37,094 nucleotides of DNA. Origin: an uncultured Alphaproteobacteria bacterium (GTDB lineage Bacteria; Pseudomonadota; Alphaproteobacteria; Methylaequorales; Methylaequoraceae). The translations under genes were made by a program, and so were the position numbers. The DNA lies in assembly GCA_902625895.1 (NCBI GenBank), contig CACODD010000010.1, forward strand, positions 1-37,094, in the 5' to 3' direction. Of the stretch, positions 1 through 7,433 are shown piece after piece (the first letter of the stretch is position 1; each line of letters starts with the position of its first letter). The notes beneath the pieces are model-generated. The model ran no database searches. It saw nothing but the letters and a program-made list of their open reading frames with translations, and was not told where the DNA came from.

Positions 1-2
1 GA

Positions 3-659
3 TCGTATTCATTGAAAGAAAAATTTTGCTATGGTTTGTCTGAAGTTTATAGAAAAAAAATAAAAAAAAGTAAATTTATTTCGAATCCTGGATGTTATCC
101 AACATCTATTCTGATTCCCTTGATTCCCTTAATAAAAGAAAAGAAATTAAGAATTCAAGATATTATAATTGATTCAAAATCAGGTATAAGTGGTGCAGGT
201 AAGCAACCTAGAATCGAGAACCTCTTTTCCGAAATAAGTGGTAATTTTTTTTCTTACGGTATCGAAAGCCACAAACATTATCCAGAAATTGATCAAGAAA
301 TAAGACTTTTTAATAAAAAAGTATCCTTTACTTTTGTGCCTCATGTTTTACCAATAGTCTCTGGAATACAGTCTACGATTTATTTTGAAAAAGAGTTTGA
401 TGAAAAAGAGTATTTCAAAACTATAAAAAATTTCTATATTGACGAACCTTTTATTAAAATTTATTCAGGTAATAAAATCCCTCAGGTAAAAGAAGTCCAA
501 AATACAAATAATCTTGCAATAAATTTGTTTTCTGATTACTCAAAAAGAAAAATAGTAATTGTAAGCTGTATTGATAATCTTGTAAAAGGAGCTGCAGGAC
601 AAGCAATACAAAACATGAATATTATGTTTGATTTTGAGGAAACGGAGTCTTTAATCTAG
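3..659 (+). CDS. argC: N-acetyl-gamma-glutamyl-phosphate reductase, 5'-truncated by window
   Basis: ArgC catalyses the NADPH-dependent reduction of N-acetylglutamyl-5-phosphate to the semialdehyde, third step of arginine synthesis in the cytoplasm. The visible part is the catalytic/C-terminal domain: the active-site motif NPGCYPT (Cys codon at 93-95), SGISGAGK, the HKHYPEI histidine segment, FVPHVLPIVSGIQST and the C-terminal DNLVKGAAGQAIQNMN. The reading frame stays open to the left edge of the window, so the TTG at 12 is not the real start and the N-terminal NADP-binding domain lies outside. The TAG stop overlaps the GTG start of the next gene by one base, suggesting translational coupling. 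The family assignment is secure. Confidence 0.95.
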   Translation, partial: SYSLKEKFCYGLSEVYRKKIKKSKFISNPGCYPTSILIPLIPLIKEKKLRIQDIIIDSKSGISGAGKQPRIENLFSEISGNFFSYGIESHKHYPEIDQEIRLFNKKVSFTFVPHVLPIVSGIQSTIYFEKEFDEKEYFKTIKNFYIDEPFIKIYSGNKIPQVKEVQNTNNLAINLFSDYSKRKIVIVSCIDNLVKGAAGQAIQNMNIMFDFEETESLI

Positions 660-1198
660 TGAAAAAAATTTTAAAATATAAAGATAAATTTCCAAAAATT
701 AAAGATTCAGTATTTCTAGCAGATGGTGTTATGATAATTGGAGACGTCAACATTGAAGATCAATCGAATATTTGGTATAATACAGTAATAAGAGCAGACG
801 TTAATTATATAAGAATTGGAAAAAAATGTAACATTCAGGACGGTACCGTTATTCATGTTTCATCTTATGGGTTTTCAGCAAAAGGAAAAAAGGGAAGCCC
901 AACTATCATTTCTGATAATGTTACAATAGGTCACAATGCCACTATCCATGCCTGTGAAATAGGTGAAAATGCTCTTATCGGAATGGGCTCAGTGATCTTA
1001 GATCAATCAAAAATTGAAGATTTTGCATTTATTGCAGCCGGAGCAATTGTTCCTCCAGGATCAAAAGTAGGAACTAGAGAGTTATGGGCTGGAAATCCTG
1101 CTCGATTTGTAAGAAAAATTTCAGACACAGAAGAAAGATTGTTGATAAATACTCCTGATGTATATTACAATCTTAGTCAAGAATTTTTAAAAAAGTAG
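659..1198 (+). CDS. Gamma-carbonic-anhydrase-like hexapeptide-repeat protein (YrdA/PaaY type)
   Basis: This 179-residue left-handed beta-helix protein carries tandem hexapeptide repeats from about residue 20 to 150. The gamma-carbonic anhydrase metal ligands are all present: His66 (GTVIHV), His92 (TIGHN) and His97 (TIHAC). Arg45 and Asp47 (IRAD) and Gln60-Asp61 (NIQD), which match active-site residues of the archaeal Cam/CamH enzymes, are also there. It is therefore likely to bind zinc or iron as a trimer. Real carbonic anhydrase activity is unproven for many YrdA-like members, and an acyl-CoA or ferripyochelin-binding-like role is an alternative label. The GTG start overlaps the argC stop by one base. 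Nothing ties it functionally to arginine synthesis. Confidence 0.88.
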   Translation: MKKILKYKDKFPKIKDSVFLADGVMIIGDVNIEDQSNIWYNTVIRADVNYIRIGKKCNIQDGTVIHVSSYGFSAKGKKGSPTIISDNVTIGHNATIHACEIGENALIGMGSVILDQSKIEDFAFIAAGAIVPPGSKVGTRELWAGNPARFVRKISDTEERLLINTPDVYYNLSQEFLKK

Positions 1199-1245
1199 TT
1201 TCAGATTTCTTTTTTTTAACTATACTTTTAAGATAGGAAGTTAAT

Positions 1246-2001
1246 TTGACAAATATAAAACAAAAACTACAAATTCTTTTATTCTTTTTTCTTTTAAGCG
1301 GATGTAGCTCCGTTTCCGATATCATGGAAAAAGATGAAGCTGGTATTGATCCAATAGATGAGGTCGGTCAACTTCTTTCTGATATACAACAGGAAGAAGA
1401 TAATTCAACACTTCCTGAAAAAATTGAAGAGCCAGCGCTTGAGTTATCCGATGAAAAATTAGATCCAACTCCCACGCAGGAATATGATAGTGTTCTACTA
1501 GAACAAAGATCTGAGGAGGAGTCTTCAGAAGAGGCTGTTGAACCGGTTGCTGATGAAACTGCTGAAAATGAGAAAGTTGAAGCAGTAACTGTTTTGCAAA
1601 ATTTTGAAAGTCCTCTACCTAAACTTAGTATTAACGACAAAATACAGTTCAGAGTTGCGACCATAAACTTCTACAGTGGCTCAAGTCAAGTTGATGGTTC
1701 TGGCTTGAGCAAAATTAAAAGAGTTGCAAAGATAGCAAAAGAAAGAGAAGCAAAAATCAAAATAGTTGGTCATGCAAGTAAAAGAACAAGGGACATGCCT
1801 TTGGCGAAACATAAGCTTGTGAACTTTAATATTTCTGATAAAAGAGCACAATCAGTAGCTGACATTTTTATCAAGAAATATAAATTTCCAAGCAACAATA
1901 TTTTTACAGAGGCAGTCTCAGATACAAAACCACTTTTTAAAGAAAACATGCCTGCTGGCACAAAAGCGAATCAGAGAACCGAAATCTTTTTAATCTATTA
2001 A
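1246..2001 (+). CDS. OmpA-family lipoprotein with acidic linker
   Basis: The protein has 251 residues. The N-terminus is a lipoprotein signal: two lysines, a hydrophobic run and the lipobox LLSG followed by Cys20, so it should be lipidated and anchored in the outer membrane. Residues about 28-120 form a low-complexity linker rich in Glu, Asp, Ser and Pro. Residues about 130-251 are an OmpA-like peptidoglycan-associating domain (INFYSGSSQVD, IVGHAS, NISDKRAQSVADIF, NQRTEIFLIY). The usual GHTD motif reads GHAS, so the canonical peptidoglycan-contacting Asp is missing, whereas the RA arginine is kept. The start is TTG at 1246, supported by an AGGAAG ribosome binding site at about 1234. It lies 3 nt before hom. 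It probably tethers the envelope, but a specific role cannot be read from the sequence. Confidence 0.8.
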   Translation: MTNIKQKLQILLFFFLLSGCSSVSDIMEKDEAGIDPIDEVGQLLSDIQQEEDNSTLPEKIEEPALELSDEKLDPTPTQEYDSVLLEQRSEEESSEEAVEPVADETAENEKVEAVTVLQNFESPLPKLSINDKIQFRVATINFYSGSSQVDGSGLSKIKRVAKIAKEREAKIKIVGHASKRTRDMPLAKHKLVNFNISDKRAQSVADIFIKKYKFPSNNIFTEAVSDTKPLFKENMPAGTKANQRTEIFLIY

Positions 2002-2004
2002 TTA

Positions 2005-3285
2005 GTGTTGAATCCAAAAATAAAGATAGCAATAGCAGGCGTTGGAACTGTTGGGAAAGGCCTTATAGATTTATTATTAAAATATAAGAATAAACAAACA
2101 AAAATTGAAATTACAGCAATTGCTAGTAGAAGAAAACAAGAATTTAAAGGGGGAATTTTCAGAAACACTGTTTTTTTTAGTGATGCAAAGAAATTATTAA
2201 AATTCCATAATTATGATATTTTGGTTGAGTTAATTGGCGGGGAGAAAGGCGTGTCTAAAGATATAGTTTTTAACGCACTGCGAGAGAAGAAAAATGTTGT
2301 AACAGCAAATAAAGCTTTAGTATCAAAATTTTGGAATCAATTACATTCACTCATGGAAAAGAATAATTGTTTGCTTAAATATGAAGCCGCAGTCGCTGGT
2401 GGAATCCCTATTATAAAAGTTATTGATGAGTTTTTATTGTCAAATAAAATTACAAAAATTTATGGGATACTAAATGGGACTTCAAACTATATTTTAAGTA
2501 ATATGCTTTCATACAATAAAGATTTTAAAGATATACTTAGTGAAGCTCAAAGATTAGGTTATGCTGAATCAAACCCGAAATTTGATATAGACGGAACTGA
2601 TACTGCCCATAAACTTTCTATTCTTTCTTCGTTAGCTTTTGAATGTTATAATAATGTTTCGAAGATTGATAACGAGGGCATTGAAAATGTTGATCTACAA
2701 GATCTTGAAATTGCGGATTCACTTGGTTACAAAATTAAATTACTTGGTATAACAGAATTAAACAATAAAAACATTAATAACTTTGTGTATCCATGTTTGT
2801 TATCAAAAGACTCTTTTATCGCTAAAATAGACGGTGTTTACAACGGGATAGTTGTGGAATCAAATTTTTGCAAAAAAAGTTGTTTCGTTGGGGAAGGGGC
2901 TGGTGCCCACCCAACTGCAACGTCAGTTTTGAGTGATATAATTAGTTTATCAAAAAAAAGAAAAAATTGTTTTAAACAAAGTTTTAAGTTTTCTTATCAA
3001 GAAACTAGTCTACAATCAAGATTTGGTAGTTATTATCTTAGATTCACAACATATGACAAACCTGGTGTCATTTCGGGTATAGCTAATCAATTCAAAACAT
3101 TTAACATCTCAATGAAATCAATGCTTCAAAAGGAAACCGAGATCGGTAATTCAAAAGATGCAACAATTGTAATTACTACTCATAATTGTTTTGAGAGTAA
3201 TATGATGAAAGCTTTAAAAAAGATAAATAGACTTAATTTTATTAGAAAAAAAACAGTTTATTTTAGGATTGAAAATTTTAAATAA
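2005..3285 (+). CDS. hom: Homoserine dehydrogenase
   Basis: The enzyme reduces aspartate semialdehyde to homoserine with NAD(P)H, the branch point toward threonine and methionine. The 426 residues match the monofunctional enzyme with a C-terminal ACT domain. Visible are the Rossmann motif GVGTVGKG (residues 12-19), ANKALVS, AAVAGGIPII, NGTSNYIL, the substrate-binding segment AQRLGYAESNP followed by DIDGTDTAHKLSIL, and the ACT segment YDKPGVISGIANQF near residue 350. The ACT domain suggests feedback inhibition, probably by threonine. The start is GTG at 2005, or possibly the adjacent TTG at 2008. The 3' end overlaps the convergent pfp gene by 8 nt, the sequence TTAAATAA supplying both stop codons. 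Confidence 0.96.
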   Translation: MLNPKIKIAIAGVGTVGKGLIDLLLKYKNKQTKIEITAIASRRKQEFKGGIFRNTVFFSDAKKLLKFHNYDILVELIGGEKGVSKDIVFNALREKKNVVTANKALVSKFWNQLHSLMEKNNCLLKYEAAVAGGIPIIKVIDEFLLSNKITKIYGILNGTSNYILSNMLSYNKDFKDILSEAQRLGYAESNPKFDIDGTDTAHKLSILSSLAFECYNNVSKIDNEGIENVDLQDLEIADSLGYKIKLLGITELNNKNINNFVYPCLLSKDSFIAKIDGVYNGIVVESNFCKKSCFVGEGAGAHPTATSVLSDIISLSKKRKNCFKQSFKFSYQETSLQSRFGSYYLRFTTYDKPGVISGIANQFKTFNISMKSMLQKETEIGNSKDATIVITTHNCFESNMMKALKKINRLNFIRKKTVYFRIENFK

Positions 3286-4471
3286 TTGACGCAGTCTGTG
3301 GGAATTTCTTACCAATCAGAGGTTTACAATAGTTCAAGAAATTTTTTGTGACATCAAATTTTTTAAAATTATAAAATTTTACAGGCATTATTTTGGTTTT
3401 ACCTGCAATATTAGTTAATTTATTGACAATAAACTTTACTTTATATTTTTGGGAAAAAATTTTTCTTTCTTCTATTCCTATTGAAAAAGAATCCCTATGC
3501 ATATTTGAAAATGAAACAGCTTTTAAGCCTATTTCAAATGCCTCTTTTTGGTCAATTTCTGACGCTGAGCCAAGAAAGCACCTTTGAGAATATCCTAGTG
3601 TATCAGCTCTTACTCTAGATATTTTCAATTTTTTTTTCACCTCATTCGCTAAAAAGTCCCCCAACATTCCTGAACCAGATAGCTGAATATTTCCATGATC
3701 GTCATATTCATTAGAGGATTGGATTTTTTTTGAATATAGAATATTATTCTTGTCTTTTATGCCTTCTGAAACGGCAACAACACAACGTCCATATTTGTTA
3801 AAAACTGAATTTATATTGTTTATAAACTCTTTTATATTAAATGAAAATTCCGGGATGAATATCAGATGAGGACCATCACTACCTTTACTTCTTAAAAGTG
3901 AAGAAGATGCTGTTAGAAAGCCAGCATGCCTTCCCATTACCACACCTATATAAACACCTGGAAGAGATCTTACATCGAAATTTATTCCAGAGAATAGTTG
4001 TGCAACATATTTTGCAGCTGATCCAAACCCAGGGGTATGATCATTATATACTAAATCATTGTCAATTGTTTTGGGAACATGAATACATTGAAGATTGTAG
4101 CCTTTTTGTATTGAGTATTGGGAAATGATACGAAGGCTATCTGAAGAGTCATTTCCACCAATATAATAAAATTTATTAATCTTTTTCTTTTTTAAAACAT
4201 TATAGATTTCCTCGCAATATTTTTGATCAGGTTTATCTCTTGTTGAACCAAGAGCAGCACCTGGTGTATTTCTGAGCGTTGTTATTTCTTTTGATAATAT
4301 GTTGTTAAGTGTTATGAAGTTGTTATTTACAATTCCATTGACACCATTAATAGACCCCAAAATTTTAGATTTTTCTTTTTTTTCATTAATAATTATACCA
4401 GCTAATGACTGATTAATTACGTTTGTAGGACCTCCACCTTGTGCGATTAATATATTATTATTACTAGACAT
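3278..4471 (-). CDS. pfp: 6-phosphofructokinase, probably pyrophosphate-dependent
   Basis: The enzyme phosphorylates fructose 6-phosphate to the 1,6-bisphosphate. Motifs in order are QGGGPTNVINQSL (residues 11-23), GGNDS (105-109), PKTIDND (133-139) and MGRHAG (179-184). In ATP-using enzymes the second motif is GGDGS and the third PGTIDND. The Asp in place of Gly in GGNDS and the Lys in PKTIDND are the accepted marks of pyrophosphate use, which makes the reaction reversible. I chose the ATG at 4471 (397 aa) because an upstream extension to 4537 is hydrophobic, unlike the family, and would overlap recJ. The start lies 22 nt from the divergent recJ start, and the 3' end overlaps hom. Phosphoryl donor choice is inferred from motifs only. 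Confidence 0.85.
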   Translation of the reverse strand: MSSNNNILIAQGGGPTNVINQSLAGIIINEKKEKSKILGSINGVNGIVNNNFITLNNILSKEITTLRNTPGAALGSTRDKPDQKYCEEIYNVLKKKKINKFYYIGGNDSSDSLRIISQYSIQKGYNLQCIHVPKTIDNDLVYNDHTPGFGSAAKYVAQLFSGINFDVRSLPGVYIGVVMGRHAGFLTASSSLLRSKGSDGPHLIFIPEFSFNIKEFINNINSVFNKYGRCVVAVSEGIKDKNNILYSKKIQSSNEYDDHGNIQLSGSGMLGDFLANEVKKKLKISRVRADTLGYSQRCFLGSASEIDQKEAFEIGLKAVSFSNMHRDSFSIGIEERKIFSQKYKVKFIVNKLTNIAGKTKIMPVKFYNFKKFDVTKNFLNYCKPLIGKKFPQTASII

Positions 4472-4493
4472 AAAACTGTGATAAGTTTTCCAT

Positions 4494-6263
4494 ATGAAAA
4501 CTAACGCTAATCTAATTGAAGGAAAAAAAAAAAACAATACCGAAAAAAATAATTACTCGATAAATGGTTTTTTATGGAATGAAAGGCAATTAAATCATAA
4601 TGATGTTGTCATTCTAAAAAATGAATTAGGGTTAGAAACTTGTATCGCAAAACTAGCAGTTTCAAGGGGCATAAACCCAAAGGATTTCAAAAATTTTATG
4701 GATACAAAGATTAAAACAACTCTTCCTGATCCATTCGTTTTGGATGACATGGAAAAAGCTACAAAAAAGATAGTTAATTGCATTTTAAAAAAACAAAAAA
4801 TTGGAGTTCTTGGAGATTATGACGTTGATGGAGCAAGTGCAACCTCTCTAATTTGTAACTACTTTTCTGAAATTGGAGTTGAGTATGAATTTTATATTCC
4901 TGATAGAATTAAAGAAGGGTACGGACCAAATATTGATGCATTTGAATCACTTAAAGAAAAAAGTTGCGTTCTTATTTTAACTCTTGATTGTGGTACTACT
5001 TCATTTAAACCAATTGAACATATTAGTAAAAAAAAAGTTGATGTGATCGTTGTTGACCACCATCAACAATCAAAGTTATTACCAAATGCATTTGCCATAA
5101 TTAATCCCAAAAAAAATAAAGATACTTCAAACCTTGATAATCTTTGTGCGACTGGTGTTACTTTTTTTTTGATGATTTCTTTAAGTAGAGAATTAAAAAA
5201 AAATAACCTCTTTAAATTGAAATTACCAAATTTAATCAAATATTTGGACCTTGTTGCACTAGCAACTATTTGTGATCTCGTAAAAATAGATAAAGTAAAT
5301 AGAGCTTTTGTAAAACAAGGTATCAAAATAATTAATCAAACAAAAAATATCGGACTTAACGCTTTGATACAAGAATCCTCAATAAATCAATATTTAAATG
5401 AATATCATTTAGGTTTTGTCATAGGACCGAGAATAAACGCAGGTGGAAGAGTAGGTGATTCAAGGATAGGAGTAAAACTTTTAACCACTCGTGAGGAAAA
5501 TATATCTAGTATTCTGTCAAAAAAACTTTGTGATTTTAATAATCTCAGAAAAAGTATAGAGCATAAAGTTGAAAGAGAAGCAATTAGTCAAGTTATTTTA
5601 GAAGATCAAAATATTATTTGTGTACACAATAAAAATTGGCACCCAGGAGTACTCGGAATAGTTGCATCAAAGTTAACCAACAAGTTTATGAGACCTTCGA
5701 TAGTAATTTCAGAGGATAATGAATTATGTTCTGCTTCATGTAGATCAGTCAAGAGTTTTGACATTGGTAAGTTCATTCTTGATTCAGTAAATGAAGGCAT
5801 ACTAAAATCTGGGGGGGGACATAAAATGGCTGGTGGTTTTAAAATTGAGAACTCAAAAATAAAAGATTTTAAAATTTTCTTAAAGAATAAGTTTGTTGCA
5901 AATATTGAGAATTTAAAAAAAAACTATGACTCTGAACTAAAAATCTCGACTATTGATAATCAGTTATTTCATAAGATTAATAATTTCTCTCCTTTTGGTA
6001 TTGGTAATCCTAAACCTAAATTTATTATAAACGATGTTGTAATTAGATATCCAAGGGTTGTAGGTGAAAAACATCTTTCTTTTTATTTTGAAGATTCTTA
6101 TTCTACACGTATAAAGGCTATTTCCTTTGGTTCGTTAGGAACTAAGTTAGGAGATGTTATTAAAAGCTCAACTCCTATAAAAAGTGCTTTGGTTTCAGTA
6201 ACCCTTAACAGTTGGGATGGGCAAGAAAATGTTGAATTAAATGTAGAAGATTTAATTATCTAA
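4494..6263 (+). CDS. recJ: Single-stranded-DNA-specific exonuclease RecJ
   Basis: RecJ is a 5'-to-3' single-strand exonuclease acting in RecF-type recombination repair, mismatch repair and base excision. The 589 residues carry the DHH phosphoesterase motifs DYDVDG (108-113), LDCG (starting at residue 164) and DHH (188-190), which bind the catalytic metals. The DHHA1 domain motif GGGHKMAGG begins at residue 440, and the C-terminal OB-like part contains FGIGNPKPKF. The start at ATG 4494 has no clear Shine-Dalgarno, but the conserved N-terminal segment (NGFLWNERQL onward) requires a start upstream of it. Two homopolymers are notable: 12 A at 4523-4534 near the start and 8 G at 5811-5818 encoding the glycines of the DHHA1 motif. 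The stop overlaps the convergent small gene by 4 nt. Confidence 0.96.
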   Translation: MKTNANLIEGKKKNNTEKNNYSINGFLWNERQLNHNDVVILKNELGLETCIAKLAVSRGINPKDFKNFMDTKIKTTLPDPFVLDDMEKATKKIVNCILKKQKIGVLGDYDVDGASATSLICNYFSEIGVEYEFYIPDRIKEGYGPNIDAFESLKEKSCVLILTLDCGTTSFKPIEHISKKKVDVIVVDHHQQSKLLPNAFAIINPKKNKDTSNLDNLCATGVTFFLMISLSRELKKNNLFKLKLPNLIKYLDLVALATICDLVKIDKVNRAFVKQGIKIINQTKNIGLNALIQESSINQYLNEYHLGFVIGPRINAGGRVGDSRIGVKLLTTREENISSILSKKLCDFNNLRKSIEHKVEREAISQVILEDQNIICVHNKNWHPGVLGIVASKLTNKFMRPSIVISEDNELCSASCRSVKSFDIGKFILDSVNEGILKSGGGHKMAGGFKIENSKIKDFKIFLKNKFVANIENLKKNYDSELKISTIDNQLFHKINNFSPFGIGNPKPKFIINDVVIRYPRVVGEKHLSFYFEDSYSTRIKAISFGSLGTKLGDVIKSSTPIKSALVSVTLNSWDGQENVELNVEDLII

Positions 6264-6607
6264 TCTACGATTCTCATTTGAGTGTAGTAGATTCTGCAGT
6301 CTGAATCGTCAGTTGATATTAGACAATTTAAATATTCGGACAGCCTAGCATTCGAACATCCTGCTTCTTTATAAAGTGGAATACCATAAAAATTTTGCTC
6401 AAAATGCTTCTTAAATCGTTCTAATTCAAATTCCTTAATGCTTGGAACATTCTGAAATTTATCTTTAATTTCATTAATTGCTTTTTCATATGGAAAAATT
6501 ATCTCGTAACCTCTAATATTACATAGTTGATTAGGTGATTCTTTTCCCAACAAAGTTGAAAAAGGGAGGAACAAGATGGTTAAAACTAAAAAAGCTAAGT
6601 TTCTCAT
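6260..6607 (-). CDS. Hypothetical small secreted protein with four cysteines
   Basis: I do not recognise this 115-residue protein. It begins with Met-Arg-Asn and a strongly hydrophobic stretch (residues about 4-20), a typical Sec signal peptide with likely cleavage near LLGKES. The mature part of about 90 residues is mixed charged and contains four Cys: one in NQLCNIRG and three close together in EAGCSNARL, YLNCLIS and SDCRIYY, suggesting up to two disulfides in the periplasm. No ribosome binding site is evident before the ATG at 6607. It converges on recJ with a 4-nt overlap and is upstream of and opposite to tRNA-Glu. A real gene is supported by the clean signal peptide and lack of any competing frame. 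Confidence 0.65.
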   Translation of the reverse strand: MRNLAFLVLTILFLPFSTLLGKESPNQLCNIRGYEIIFPYEKAINEIKDKFQNVPSIKEFELERFKKHFEQNFYGIPLYKEAGCSNARLSEYLNCLISTDDSDCRIYYTQMRIVD

Positions 6608-6678
6608 AACAAATCAATTTACTTATAAATTTAAAAGATTATATATATAGTCATATATTGTATTTGCAAGTATTATTT

Positions 6679-6754
6679 GTCCCCTTCGTCTAGTGGTTTA
6701 GGACACCGCCCTTTCACGGCGGCAACACGGGTTCGAATCCCGTAGGGGACGCCA
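6679..6754 (+). tRNA. tRNA-Glu (anticodon UUC)
   Basis: The cloverleaf is complete. The acceptor stem GTCCCCT pairs with AGGGGAC, the anticodon stem CCGCC pairs with GGCGG, the loop CTTTCAC places TTC at 6713-6715, and the T arm is CGGGTTCGAATCCCG. The discriminator is G and CCA is encoded. It stands alone, 21 nt from the convergent tonB stop. A possible -10 (TATATT at 6654-6659) precedes it, but the AT-rich background makes promoter calls weak. Confidence 0.97.
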
Positions 6755-6775
6755 TCTTAATAATGCTACACAAAG

Positions 6776-7432
6776 CTAATTTGATATAAGAAATTTAACA
6801 GGAATATTTACCGTATCGTCAACAAATGTATTTCCGAACCTGGCAGGTGTGAATTTCCATTTTTTTAACGTTTCTAGGCTAGCATCATCTAGTACTTTAA
6901 ACCCACTTGACTTTAATACTTTTATTTCTGAAACATTTCCTTGACTGTCAATTTCAGCTTGAATTATCACTCTACCTTCCCATCCTTTTTTTCTAGCAAT
7001 CAGTGGATATGTCGGATGCGGATTTTTAGCAGATCCAATTTTATAAGTTGCACTTGATTCAAAAATACTTTGAGTGTTCTGATTTTCTGAGAAATTTTCG
7101 ATTTTATGATTTAACGGTTTTTTTGTGTTGTCAGTATTCTTAACAAATTTATTTTCTAAAAAAGAATTATCAAAATTCTTTTTTTCCATTGAAGAAAATA
7201 AATTTTTCTTTTTAGTGGTTTTACTTTTTACATCTGTAGTTTTTTTGGGGATTTCCTGGATATTTGTTTTTTTCTTTGCAAAATTATTACTTTCGGTTGA
7301 TGGTAAAATAAGAATTTCGGTCATTGAGGTTTCACTTTTCTTGAATTCCTTTCCGTCCATTAAGAAAAATGAAATTGCAAGTGCATGAAATCCAAATGAA
7401 ACGATTAAACTTTTTAAAAAAGTAATTTTCAT
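6776..7432 (-). CDS. tonB: TonB energy-transducing protein
   Basis: TonB couples the inner-membrane proton-motive force to outer-membrane receptors. From the ATG at 7432 (218 aa) there is one N-terminal membrane segment (about residues 5-25) holding Ser12-xxx-His16, the same spacing as the functionally important Ser and His of E. coli TonB. A periplasm-spanning linker of about 100 residues follows, rich in Lys, Thr and Asn rather than the usual Pro-Lys/Pro-Glu repeats. The C-terminal TonB domain has HPTYPLIARKKGWEG, VIIQAEIDSQGNVSEIKVL and LKKWKFTPA. The longer frame starting at 7528 runs into the receptor gene and adds sequence unlike TonB. An AAGGA site precedes the chosen start, which begins 1 nt after the receptor stop. 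ExbB and ExbD are not in the window. Confidence 0.9.
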   Translation of the reverse strand: MKITFLKSLIVSFGFHALAISFFLMDGKEFKKSETSMTEILILPSTESNNFAKKKTNIQEIPKKTTDVKSKTTKKKNLFSSMEKKNFDNSFLENKFVKNTDNTKKPLNHKIENFSENQNTQSIFESSATYKIGSAKNPHPTYPLIARKKGWEGRVIIQAEIDSQGNVSEIKVLKSSGFKVLDDASLETLKKWKFTPARFGNTFVDDTVNIPVKFLISN

Positions 7433-7433
7433 T

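Noticed and set aside
1368..1664. Ser-rich frame antisense to the lipoprotein gene.
   Set aside because: It mirrors the acidic linker codons of the plus-strand gene; no start context or family.
4472..4537. N-terminal extension of the pfp frame up to 4537.
   Set aside because: It is Phe-rich and hydrophobic, unlike any PFK, and lies over the recJ start. The Met at 4471 fits the family beginning.
6640..6678. Promoter boxes for tRNA-Glu (TATATT, TATTAT).
   Set aside because: Several equally good boxes occur in the AT-rich stretch and no convincing -35 fixes one.
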